From NCBI GenBank assembly GCA_047495785.1, contig JBLDXI010000029.1:992001-1056000 (forward strand): a stretch of DNA of 64,000 nt, written 5' to 3'. The DNA is from Lepidodermella squamata. Its lineage: Eukaryota; Gastrotricha. Below are positions 42,001 through 52,300 of the stretch, piece after piece. Each line of letters opens with the position of its first letter. Position 1 is the stretch's first letter. The notes below the pieces were generated by a model that saw only the letters and a list, made by a program, of their open reading frames with translations, ran no database searches and had not been told where the DNA came from. The position numbers and the translations under genes were made by a program.

Positions 42001-45000
42001 ATGGCGCATGAGTACAGGCTATCAGGTAACAAGTTCAAATCAGCCCGCGAGTTCAGTGCGTGGAAGGTGCTAGGCCGTGGTGCCTTTGGCACGGTTTACT
42101 TGTGCAGAAGGGAATCAACTTATGAAAACTATGTTGTCAAAGAGGTTAACCTGACTCGATTGGAAGAAGTCTTCGGAGAAGATGATCGAGCTAGAAAGAT
42201 AGTCAAAAGCAGCGCCGACGAGGTAAGATGTCCAGTAATTCTTGAGGAGTGAAAACAGATTATTCGCGCTGTGAAGCACTCCAAGTTGGAAAAACTACGG
42301 CATCCTAACATTGTGTTGTTGTATGGGGCCTTTCGGGGTAAATAAACCAGTTTGGCGCTGGTACTATAATCTAAAATTTGTGTGTATAATTTAGAGCAAT
42401 ACTGTGGAGAAGAGAGCGCGAAGCAGGGTTGCCAGATGTACTACCTGGCCATGGAACACTGCGAGGGCGGGGATTTAGACAGTCGAATTGGAGTTGGTTA
42501 CGAAAAGATCCGCGAAGTCCAGCTGCAATCCTGGGCCCGACAGCTAGCATCTGCGCTCAAGTTACTGCACGAAAACGGCATCGTTCACCGAGACATCAAA
42601 CCGACAAACATATTTTTGAGTCGTGATGGGCAAACGGTCAAACTCGGAGACTTTGGAATCGCCAAAGACTTGAATGAGTAAATAATTGAATGAATCTACA
42701 CTTGCATTCTATGATCTATTAACAGGACTGTGACGACAAAAAGGTCACTGGCTGTTGCAACTTGGGATTATGCAGCACCAGATTACATCAATACTAATAA
42801 TTATCTGCCGCCGTGTGATGTGTGGTCGTTCGGCGTAACTCTGTATGAACTGGCGAATTTCGTGAGACCGGTAAGAGCGATTGAAAAGTGACATTCTATC
42901 GTCATCTACTTGATTTCAATTCAGTTCATCGGAGGAAATCACGGCGTTGTTTGTGCTAACATTCTCATGTAAGTCAAGGGCCCAAGCCTCCCAGTTTATT
43001 TATCTGACTGCGTAATAATATTTGAACGCGCATCTTTTAACCATAAACATAGTCCGAACCCCTATAAGTCATCTCGCAAAATTATGCAATATGCAAATGT
43101 ATGGCACGATTGAGAGGAATTTGTGAGCTTACTTACAGGGGTTCGGACTCTTTATGGTTTAAAGATGAGCCCGGGGAATCTTATGGTCAAGGAATAACAT
43201 TTGTCGAACATTTTTATGCACATTTAGGTAACCTTACCTTATGTTTGACGTGGAATAAGATGTTGTCATACATTTATAATACATTTATGATCCGATCAAG
43301 CCAACTCTTCGTTATGGCATTTCAAAGCCATGTTTCAAGGCGATAAAAATTTTGCGCGACAGGTTTCATGATGGCGGCTGCCCATAGCGGAATCGCATAT
43401 AAGTATTTGTATGGTATAATATGAGTAAAGAGTTCATTTCTGAACGGAGCCGACCGAGATTTACGAATCGAAACGAGCCGGAGGCGAGTTGAGATGAGTA
43501 AATCGAGTGCGGCGAGTTCAGATATAAACGATTTAGGTACGAATGTTATACCGTAAAATATCGAATTGGCCAAGCTACTCGACCTATATTTTTGAGGACA
43601 ATTCTATATTTGCCTGATATAGCACGAGTAAAGAGTCTATATCTGAACGGAGCCGGCCGAGATTTACGAATCGGAACGAGTCGAAGACGAGAGGAGATGA
43701 GTAAATCGAGTACGGCGAGTTCAGATATCGACGATTTACGAGTGCTGTATCAAAAAATATTGCATGAGCACATCTACAAACACTATATTTTTGAAACGAA
43801 TGCTATATTTAAAATTTAAAACCTGCTTGAGATTATGTAAAAATTTCAGAGTCTCAGAAATAATTGCGGCTTCAATAACTGGGTGAAAATGTTTCATTTG
43901 AACTATGAATTTGTCGTCGATCGATTTCGGACGCTATTCGTAAAGCAGCCATTTCCTCATTTTCCTCACGTTACCCCGCTTTTGCCTCCCAGAAAACCAC
44001 CGCGTCCATTCGACGATTCTCGAGGCTACTCAGCTGAATGCCGCGACTTCATCATGTCGCTGTTGGAAAAGGATAGCAGTGGCCGGCCGACCATCAATCA
44101 AGCGCTGAATCACTCATTTTTACGCCGTGATATTGCTGACGTAAGCCCACAACAAGCCAACCCGCCAATCAGTCCTCGATCAATAAAGCCCAATAGATGG
44201 ACAGCGGATTTTTCGAGGCCCAAATCGCAAGAGAACGTTAGACAGCAGTCTGCGAGCCCGGTAGATATTTCAAAGGCTGTCAAGTTCTTCATTTTATGAT
44301 TTATTCCGAATTCAGGTTGTCGATCTCCCCAAAACCAAAGAGAACGCTATCAAGGTTGCTATCTTCATAAATAAGCATCATTTATATATTTCAGGTTTTC
44401 GATGTGATGATTTAAACAGGAATTCATGAGATGCGCAATTGAAAATGATGCAGCGAGAATGTCACAACTGCTGCTATACAAGGACCTATTGGGGCTGGAT
44501 GTTAACGGCAAATATTGGGACAATGAAGGAACTGCACTTCACGCTACAGCAAGAGAAGGCCATGTTGAAATGATTGAACTGCTGGCGGGCAAGTTCACAG
44601 CCAACGTCAACGCGGCAGATAAGTATGGCGTGACGCCATTGCACATGGCCACCTGTAATGGCTATGTTGAAGTCGTGGAACTCCTTGCGGGCAAGTTCAA
44701 AGCCAACGTCAACGCGGCAAATAAGTATGGCGTGACGCCATTGCATTGGGCCGCCGAAAATTGCGAAGCTGACATCGCGGAACTGCTGGCGGGCAAGTTC
44801 AAAGCCGACGTCAACGCGGCAGATCAGTTTGGCGATACACCACTGATGAGAGCTGCATATCGGACCCACACGTCTATTGTTGATATTCTTGTCAACAAAT
44901 GCAAAGCCAAGGCAAGCTTGAAGAACACGGACGGACAAACTGCACTGGATTTGGCTAAAACCCCCTTTTCGAAATCCAAGAACAATTCTAGCGAACAACG

Positions 45001-45028
45001 ACTAATTATCCAAATGCTCACTGTTTAG
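42001..45028 (+). CDS. NEK-like protein kinase fused to ankyrin repeats
   Basis: Nine exons fit in phase: 42001-42222, 42259-42337, 42395-42677, 42726-42870, 42925-42968, 43850-43882, 43993-44260, 44316-44354 and 44420-45028 (573 aa). Kinase landmarks are [11 protein letters not shown] (glycine loop), VVKEVNL (ATP lysine), [17 protein letters not shown]-like [22 protein letters not shown] (catalytic loop), LGDFGIAK (DFG), [14 protein letters not shown] and [15 protein letters not shown] (subdomain XI). The catalytic Asp and DFG are intact, so it should be active. [10 protein letters not shown] and the loop resemble NEK kinases. After a Ser/Pro linker come five ankyrin repeats, three nearly identical ([38 protein letters not shown]). 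Intron 5 (42969-43849) contains three foldback elements. The kinase-ankyrin joint depends on the 39-nt exon 8. If exon 8 is wrong, these are two genes. Confidence 0.75.
43031..43167. repeat. long imperfect hairpin (foldback element) in NEK-ankyrin intron 5
   Basis: The left arm (43031-43069, containing CCATAAACATAGTCCGAACC) and the right arm (43131-43167, containing GGGGTTCGGACTCTTTATGG) are about 37 nt each. They are inverse complements with a few mismatches, around a loop of about 60 nt. No target duplication is evident. Confidence 0.7.
43413..43552. repeat. foldback/MITE-like element, copy 1
   Basis: This 140-bp unit starts GGTATAATATGAGTAAAGAG and ends TTATACC, with inverted ends that pair through TTCTGAAC/GTTCAGAT. 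The core ACGGAGCCGACCGAGATTTA to GAGTTGAGATGAGTAAATCG recurs in copy 2, 60 bp downstream, in the same orientation. It is non-coding. Confidence 0.7.
43615..43752. repeat. foldback/MITE-like element, copy 2
   Basis: This 138-bp unit starts TGATATAGCACGAGTAAAGA and ends GTGCTGTATCA, giving inverted ends of about 34 nt. The interior GAACGGAGCCGGCCGAGATT matches copy 1 with scattered substitutions. It is either a second insertion or a tandem duplication. Confidence 0.7.
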
Positions 45029-45292
45029 TATATCGCTTGTGTTACCTACAACCTGGATAACTTGATACGTTAAATATCTGCGTATCGATTCTAGAATTAG
45101 TTTAGCCCTGATGATGATGCTCTTGCATCTTAAACGTCGGCGATCATTTTCAATCAATAAAAATTCAGCGTGGTGATCCCAAACGGACTTCTATCACATA
45201 GATGTGTCTTGACTGAAGGTATTGGATTTTTCTAGACCATGAGGCTTTCGATGGCTTGCAAATAGTCTTCTATACCTTACTATACCGACGTA

Positions 45293-45534
45293 CTGGCTGG
45301 TTGTTGGCCACCGTTGACGGCAAACGGTTTGGCATGGTGCCGAAAAATTACCTAGCGCCGCCGACGCTGAGTGGCAATCAACAGGTGGCTGTGGCGGCGG
45401 CTGCGTTGAACAAAGATTCCAGTAGTGTACCGTCGGGGCCGTCTCTCGGCGATTTCACCAACGATGCATGACATTTTTGGCTGTTATTTTAAGAACTCAA
45501 TAAAATATGATAATTTTTGAATCCCGTGATAAAT
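45293..45534 (+). pseudogene. truncated duplicate of the PEX13 3' end
   Basis: From CTGGCTGGTTGTTGGCCACC onwards this matches 40407-40699 of PEX13. It covers the end of the SH3 region (GWLLATVDGKRFGMVPKNYL), the C-terminal tail to the TGA at 45469-45471, and the 3' UTR with its AATAAA. Over the coding part I see only a couple of substitutions (a GTG for GCG giving AVAAAA in place of AAAAAA, and one silent change). The UTR copy has lost about 30 nt and about 22 nt. The 5' part of the gene is absent and the frame upstream of 45293 is unrelated, so it cannot make PEX13. High identity implies a recent origin. Confidence 0.9.
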
Positions 45535-45645
45535 CCGACTTCAGACTTTTTATTGAGCTGCCATCTTTCTGGGTTCGGGGCTTCGAGATTTGAAAATTGG
45601 TTCATCTTGATAGCAGTGGCGGATTTCCATTAGGCAAACAATGCA

Positions 45646-45674
45646 ATTTATTTATTTATTTATTTATTTATTTA
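45646..45674. repeat. (ATTT)n microsatellite
   Basis: About seven uninterrupted ATTT units lie 110 bp downstream of the PEX13 duplicate. Confidence 0.9.
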
Positions 45675-45758
45675 AAATTGTCTTGCTGGCACCGCAGTAG
45701 CGATTACAGCAAATGGTAATACAAAGCAAAATTGATAGTTGGATAGTATTAAAATATA

Positions 45759-46188
45759 TCAACGGCGCCTCACTGACGAGGTGTGATCCGAAGAGGTGGG
45801 TAGTGTAGTAGAATCGGATTGTTCCAAAAAAACAGGATGAAGAAGAACCACACATTTGCCATTATCATAGGACAGGCAGAAACCGCACAAAGGAATTTTG
45901 CTGCCGTAGGATATTTTTATGGGAGAAAAGTAAGGATTCACACCCGAATTCGATGAAATTTTTAGGGTGAATATTTTTCATGAAATGATCGAGGCAAAGA
46001 AGAGCAGAAAAATTACTTCTACAAGAACAGGCTGCGAATACTGTTTTACCACAGTAGCATTCTGATTTCTCGAACGACAGGTTTTTTGAGGATCCACAGG
46101 AAGCGCATAACCCGCCAGCCAGCCCAGGCTTGCCACAACATTCACATGGGAGAGAAGACGTGAGCGATGACCTGCGTCCTCCAAGCAA
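45759..46188 (-). pseudogene. Cys-rich zinc-ribbon-like ORF with a frame break
   Basis: The minus-strand frame from 46188 reads CECCGKPGLAGGLCASCGSS, then CYCGKTVFAACSCRS and LCLDHFMKNIHPKNFIEFG, with many paired cysteines as in zinc ribbons. At a GGG run near 45945 the coding-like signal shifts by one base into another frame (NPYFSPIKISYGSKIPLCGF CLSYDNGKC, broken here for length) that ends at 45759. No splice sites explain the shift and no in-frame ATG begins the first part. It is most simply a decayed gene or a mobile-element fragment. No family is recognised. Confidence 0.35.
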
Positions 46189-46301
46189 TTAGAGCTTTCC
46201 GATCGACCTGCGACGAGATCGGCTCGAAATTCCTTTCCGATTGCCTTTGAGCCCCGCGATTTTTGGAAAATCAGATAAAAATCTGAAGGGGGGCGCCACA
46301 T

Positions 46302-47066
46302 TTTCTGACTCTCGTGGAGGAATTCCCCCGTGTGACGCTTTTGATTTGTGAAACCACCTTTATGGATTCATTTTTCTGCCTTCGTTGACGCTTTTGAACC
46401 GAAATTTCAATTGTAACAAACAATTATAGAGGCCCTTCGAAAATGGAGATTGCCGAGGGCTGAAAGTGAGACGTAGCCATTCTGATCAAGTGGGTGTTTA
46501 TGCTTAACTTCATGAAATACCGACAAATCCTCGTATCTTGGCTCACGTTGTTGTGATGAAGCCATTTGAAGAACCGAGGGGCTCTCAAGCAATTTTCACA
46601 CTTTCGCCAGTTTTTTTGTGAGATGACGAAGTTGAAAAACGACGAAAAAAACACTTTAAACCTAGCTATTCATGCCCCGTGACCATGCGGACTTTGATCC
46701 TGAAATACGGAAGCATAATGCCCGCTTGTTGCACGGATCTGCGAGTATAAAGTTGAACAACCTACGTCAGATGCGAAGAACAATATCGGCCATAACACGT
46801 TATGTTGTTTACCCCCTATAGCGCGACACGAATTGCCGGTGGTTTAGCATCTACGGGAGTCACGAATGGTCTCTGGTGTAGCTTTCAAGAGCCTAGAACT
46901 CCATAACATGTATTGACGCCAAGACTAAGTAATCGCTGTACTGTTTCTTCAAACTTTCCTAATATATTTCATTCTCCTGCAAGACCAGCAATGGAGCCTG
47001 CCAGTTCGAAAGAACGTAATTTGAACTCTGAACCATGAAAATTACTGCATAATTGTAGCTTTGCAG
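46302..47066. other. intergenic, no supported gene
   Basis: Short minus-strand frames (46407-46654, 46969-47199) have no recognisable features. I see no RNA gene or repeat. Confidence 0.45.
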
Positions 47067-47530
47067 GCCTGTACACCCTGGAAGAAGCACAGAAAGTCTT
47101 TGAGCAAAAGCAAAATTCGACGGTGAAAAGATCAATTTCTACTAGCCAGCCGCGTGACAACGCCGGCCGTTTTTCTTCCACCAGTGGAAGCCCACGCAAG
47201 CACGAGCCATGTTATCGCTTGCAATGTAAGCTGTGCTTGGAAACGTTTAGTCAACGCGGCCACCTAGAGAAGCACCTGATGAAAGTTTGCAAGAAAAGGA
47301 CTGACAAACAACTGTCTTCGGACGATATTAACAAACTTATTCTATGGGCTAAAGATAATGTCGCGGATTTGAAGAATTTGAAGAGACACCAGATAAATAG
47401 CCATGTGATCAGTAGAATTGAAAGCATAATGCCACGCCGGTATCCCATCCAGGAGCCATCATATCCACTCGTCATGGACCTCCGCTCGCCAGAAAAGAAA
47501 GGGACGAGTTCTGATGATACGAGAAAGTGA
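47067..47530 (+). CDS. C2HC-type zinc-finger ORF, 5' incomplete
   Basis: After an acceptor-like CTTTGCAG at 47066 an open frame runs to a stop at 47530. It encodes one zinc finger, CKLCLETFSQRGHLEKH followed by LMKVC (C-x2-C-x12-H-x4-C), flanked by basic and Ser-rich segments. A helical region follows (SSDDINKLILWAKDNVADL). No in-frame ATG precedes the finger, so an upstream exon is missing or the gene is broken. The next frame (47527-47796) overlaps the stop and also looks coding, so a -1/+2 frame break at GAGAAAGTGAATAAAAGC is possible. The product might bind DNA or RNA; this is inference. Confidence 0.4.
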
Positions 47531-47796
47531 ATAAAAGCTTGAAAGCTTATGTGCTAAAGGTGCATAACATCATCTTGGGTCGATATATTCGTTTCGGTTC
47601 CAGCAATCGAAAATTGTTTGCTCAAAATATCTTACGTTTGAAACTGAGTAATGCTCATACTTCACCTGATTGGAAAAACGATCTGGCCTTATCTTATATG
47701 TGCTGTGAAAAAGAAAAAGCTTATTTTTGTGTCATTGAAAACGCTGATTCAAGTGTAATTCTTGAGGTTCCTGACCTTTCTGAAAGGTTCCACTGA
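47527..47796 (+). CDS. coding-like ORF overlapping the zinc-finger ORF
   Basis: This frame of 90 codons has no ATG at its beginning and reads like a folded protein (SLKAYVLKVHNIILGRYIRF, LRLKLSNAHTSPDWKNDLAL, ending in an acidic VIENADSSVILEVPDLSE). It begins where the zinc-finger frame ends, one base out of register, so both may be halves of one frameshifted gene. No domain is recognised. Alternatively a short intron using GTGAAT at about 47527 separates them. Confidence 0.3.
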   Translation: MNKSLKAYVLKVHNIILGRYIRFGSSNRKLFAQNILRLKLSNAHTSPDWKNDLALSYMCCEKEKAYFCVIENADSSVILEVPDLSERFH

Positions 47797-48226
47797 CTTC
47801 ATCACCTAAAAATACACCCACTTATTGAATCGTTTTCAACAACCAGCCTTACTCAGTTTCAAAGTTTGATTATTTTGAGCACAAAATGTTCGTCTATCCG
47901 CTACTGGAGCCAAGACTGGAACCCCTTCCGATTAGGTACGAGTCGACAAAAACGCGTACTTATTTAAGAAAGAATATCCTCTCCGCATAATTTTTGTATA
48001 AACTTTCAAATTAACTGCTGTTTTATCGCGACTCTTGGCGAGCAATTTGATGGATAATATCTCAAATGAACAGCGCATGATTTATTATCCTTAACTCGTC
48101 TAAATTGTAATGCTGAAGTGAGATTTTTCGCATATCGCCTCCTAATTATTGTCTGATGATGGAATATCATTAATTTGGTACCAACAAGAATTAATTGAAC
48201 TGCGCGATATGAAATGAATCTTCGGG

Positions 48227-48264
48227 TATATAAATTGTTGGTATTCAGTCGATGAAATCATCAA
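48227..48264 (+). promoter_or_regulatory. TATA box and start region of secreted paralogue B
   Basis: TATATAAAT at 48227-48235 is followed at about 30 nt by ATCATCAAGT, a plausible start site, predicting a 5' UTR of about 55 nt. The arrangement mirrors paralogue A. Confidence 0.6.
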
Positions 48265-48316
48265 GTTTCATTTCTTCTTCATTTTTCCTAACTCGGCAAT
48301 CGATCTATTCACCAAA

Positions 48317-48793
48317 ATGCGCGCTATTCTCGCCATCGCTGCTGTTGTCCTGCTTGGACTTGGTAATTGCTAAACGCCTTTCAGTTTTTTCTCATTTTTT
48401 TTAATCTTATTCTCATTCTCCCCAGCCTATTCCGAGGCTAAGGTGTGGAATGTCGAGTCGAAGGAGATGCACCGCAACTACCACAAGAGCGTCAGTACTT
48501 CAGCGAGCCGCTCGTTTGAGAATAAGAAGGCTTTCCGCAAAGGACGTGCCTTCCCGATGAAGAAGCGCCACGGCAAGAAGTTCGGCCGCAAGATGAACAA
48601 ACGCCGCGGCTCCTACTCGAAATCGGTCTCCGTTTCTGTCTCGTTCTCTGGCAACAAGCGCAACTACGGCGGCCGCAAGTTCGGCCGTCATGGCAAGAAT
48701 TTCGGCAAGAAGTTCGGCTACAACTTCGGAAAGGGCAAGGGCAACAAGAAGGGCTCCTACTCCTACAGCAAGTCGGTCAGCGCTTCAAATTAA
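48317..48793 (+). CDS. secreted basic Ser/Tyr/Lys/Arg-rich repeat protein, paralogue B
   Basis: Exon 1 (48317-48362, 46 nt) encodes the signal peptide MRAILAIAAVVLLGLA. A 63-nt intron follows, then exon 2 (48426-48793), giving 137 aa. The mature protein alternates basic blocks (MKKRHGKKFGRKMNKRRG, GRHGKNFGKKFGYNFGKG) with Ser/Tyr blocks (SVSTSASRSF, GSYSKSVSVSVSFS, GSYSYSKSVSASN). RRGSYSKSVSxSVS is shared word for word with the gene at 15237. The first exon has exactly the same length and the intron interrupts the same codon class (G|CC), which shows common descent. It is Cys-free and very basic. Role unknown; extracellular matrix, cuticle, mucus or adhesive material fits the composition. Confidence 0.82.
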
Positions 48794-49391
48794 ATGACGC
48801 AAAATAATTATTCCTGATAAATATTTATTTTTCGAATAATTTATGGTAAATAAATGGCACGAGATGTATTATCGATGGTTCCTTTTTTCACGGTCAATTT
48901 TTTTGAAATCTAGGTGGCGATGAATCGATAATTCAAAGTGCTACGAGCGGATGTTTTAGCCGCCTTTTTCATTTGACCTCGCCCAGTATCGACAGGTGCC
49001 ACTCAGAAAAAAAACTCGTCCAGGCACGCGACAACATTTCAATCAACCTTTTTATTTATTTCCGATGCCTTTTCAATGGACATTTCAGCAAAAAATCGTG
49101 ATGATAAATTTAAATATGCGTAATAACTATCGATTTGAATAGCTCAACAAATTCTATCACTCGCGATACAAAGCCGGTAATAAATAACACGAAAGAACAC
49201 CACTACATCTGATCATATACATGGAACAATAACACAGACAGCAAGTTTTGAAAGGAAAAAATCGCAACAAATTTTTTCGACAATTTTTCTATGATTTTCG
49301 AGCAAATAATTTTGTTGTTTGCACGTATCAAAATTGTGAATGACGTTATATTCGACAAATTGGACCGTATTTTTCTATAATTTGTTGATTT
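48794..49391. other. convergent intergenic gap
   Basis: This AT-rich stretch lies between the 3' ends of secreted paralogue B and LRRC49 and includes AATAAA-type polyadenylation signals near 48839-48853. No gene or structured repeat is seen. Confidence 0.5.
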
Positions 49392-52300
49392 TTAGCATGA
49401 AGAAGAATCTACGCCGCCTATGTGTTGAATCATGTCGAGAAGCAGGCGGTCTTGCATGAACCGCAACCGGGACGTATTTTCAACGGCTCGACCGGCTTCT
49501 TCGCGCGCTTCCCGTACGTATTTAACGACAAATTCGCGAACTTTGACGCCGACGTTCTGCTGAGAAGGCGGCGAAACCGGGATGAGGCCGAATATTTGCT
49601 CCATTTTAGTCAACTCGGGCTCAGAAACCTGATAATAAGGAAATCAAATTAAATTTAAATGACTTTTTAGCCATTTTCAAAATTTTCAAATGATCAAATT
49701 TTATAAAATAAAAAAATGCCAGCGATTTTATGCATAATTTTGAAGAGTCGAAAAAATTTCAAACTGATTTTTCAAACTGACCTGTTCGCCGTTAATTGAT
49801 GAAACACCTGTTTTCCAGGATAAAAATGGGCGCCAATAGGTGAGCGATGTCACAGGGTTGCCGACGAAGCCGACGACTATTTGTTGGACGCGCTTCACCG
49901 CCGTCATCAGCGACAACTGCACCAGAGTTTCGATATTGCACTCGTTAAAACAAATAACCTGAAAAAAATTGAAAATTAAATGAAATTCTCAGATCAATGG
50001 ATGAGTTTTGTGATTTTCATATATTTACAAAAATTGTTCGAATTTTCAATTTCATTCCCAATCCCAGATAGTTGTTCAAATTTTCAAATTTGTGAGGATG
50101 AATTTGAGACTTACACTAAGGGTGGGATAGTAAGACTTGAGTTTGCCAAAGTGAGGCGCTATTTCGTTGTAATTAATGCGATTGAAAGAAATTGTCGTGA
50201 TATTGGCAGGGCTTTGAACACCAGGATGCGTAGCTTTGAACAGCGATTCAACATCGTAAACGTCCAATTGTTGCCTGAAAATAGCGAACAATAATTATTT
50301 TTGAATATTCTCGAAAAATTTTCCAACTCACGATATTGAAACGCCACCAGGAATTTTAATTTTGAAAGTAGTCGGTTTGCTAAGAGATTGCTGGCCGTTG
50401 CTGCTGGCCGTCGTGGTTCCAGTCGACATGGCGGTACCAGTGGCGGCTGCTGATTGTAAATTGCCAGTTGGAGGAGGCTGCCGAACCGGTTGCTCACTAC
50501 TGACCTGTTCACGCGAAGCTGGGGCGGAAGCACTAGTCGAATCGTTAGCATGCCATGTTTTACCAGAATTCTAAAATAAATCACACAAGGCGTTGAAAAA
50601 ATTTGGAATTTCCATAAAAAAATAATGGCAATTTCGGAGTTTGAAAAAAACTACTAACATTCAGATCGGCATGAGCAGATAAAGCAACAGGGCCAGGCGC
50701 TGGAGTTCCAATTTTGAATGCATTCGCGATTTGCCGTTCATCATCCTAAAATGATAAGAAAAATATATTAGATTCAAAAATTGAAAAAATCAAACAAGAC
50801 AAAAAGCGGATCAATAACAAGCCACAAATAATGAAAACCCGGCAAAATTACAGCTCGATCATGCAGGGATAACAGACGAATAATTGAAAAAGCTCCGAAA
50901 ATCTGAGAAAATATTGGATTTTTTTACAAGAACAGGGTCACATTCAGCTAATACAAGATAAAACAGGTTTCATGATTTACTTCAGGCTTTGAGGACATCC
51001 TCGACTAAAAATTGGTTAAATAAATAAAAATACCTTCATTAGTCACGCGAAAATTAGGTATTAAATTAATCTCTCTCGGGTTTCAAAAATTAATTCAACT
51101 CAATTTAAAATCTCAACCGCATTTCAACGACACGCAAATAAAATTTCGCCCGTACTCCTCGTCCGGATAATTCCTTTGTCGTAGGTGGGACAATGCGGGC
51201 CACGGCTAGTGAATTGATATCGCTTGCCACGCCCGGCATGAAAAGTGCCCTTCTTTGGCTTATATTGCTCGATAGGCCAACTACCTGAGCAGGATCTGGC
51301 CGGCATGTGTGGACTATGGATGTAGTTGATTCCCAGTGATGAGGCATTAAAGCAGAGTACATTCCGGCGGCTATTGATAGCTCACGGGGCGCTGAGTTGG
51401 GCCGGTCGCTCGACATTGATGTTTGAAAGGCGGAACTTATATTGTGCTGAAGCAAGCAGCCGATGCATACATAGGCTGATAGCAGCGTTCTCAATGACGC
51501 AGCCTTTCATTTATCATCAGCAAAGCGTGAATCATCCCATGGTCATTTGTGAATTTCAATAAGCAACGAGTAAAATTAGCTACTAACCGAATCAGAATCT
51601 GATGTGTCTAAACTTGGCTAATGTATCGCAGAAATTAGTTTCTAACTAGCTGCTAAAGGCTGGATTTGTCAAACTCTATAGCGACTTACCGTTATACGCT
51701 TGAGATCCAACTGCTTTATTTGAGGCATTTGTTTGATAGTAGCGATTCGATAGCACGGACCTTGGCACAGAGGGTTGCCATCTAAGGCTATTTCGACGAG
51801 AGATCGGCATAATGCAATATTTGCGATATCTTCGAATCGGCCGATCATATTATAGCTTAGGTATAGCTGCTTCAGATTCCCCAAAAATTCGCAGTCTTTC
51901 TGTAAAGCATCGAAGTTTTAACAAATATAGGAGGATGAAAAAATGATTACTAACCACTGTCTCAATTAAATTTCTCCTAAGGTTGAGTTCAGTCAACGAG
52001 TGTAAACCTCGCAGATTTTCGACTTTTCTTATTTGATTTCCGGCCAAATTCAGCACACGAAGTTCTTGAAGCTGCTCGAGGTTTTCTATTTTTACGATTT
52101 GGTTGTTGTGAAGGTCTAGAACGTCTAGTTTTCTCAGCCCGGCTAGATTTTCAATGCGCTTGATCTTGTTTTTGCCCAGCATTAGGACACGAAGAGATTT
52201 GAGCACGTCCAAGCCGGATATAGCGGTAATTTGGTTATCGTAGAGGTCGAGGAAGATCAGCTTAGTCAGGTTGCTTAGATTCTCAATACGAGTGATCAAG

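Noticed and set aside
44486-44998. 170-codon minus-strand frame
   Set aside because: Antisense shadow of the near-identical ankyrin repeats; its own repeats reflect those.
45646-45674. Possible CRISPR-like array
   Set aside because: It is a simple ATTT microsatellite with no spacers, in a eukaryotic genome.
51105-51494. 129-codon minus-strand frame inside LRRC49 intron 4
   Set aside because: The LRRC49 exons on either side (KRIT then DDERQIANAF) match the family directly without it. It has no recognised domain.
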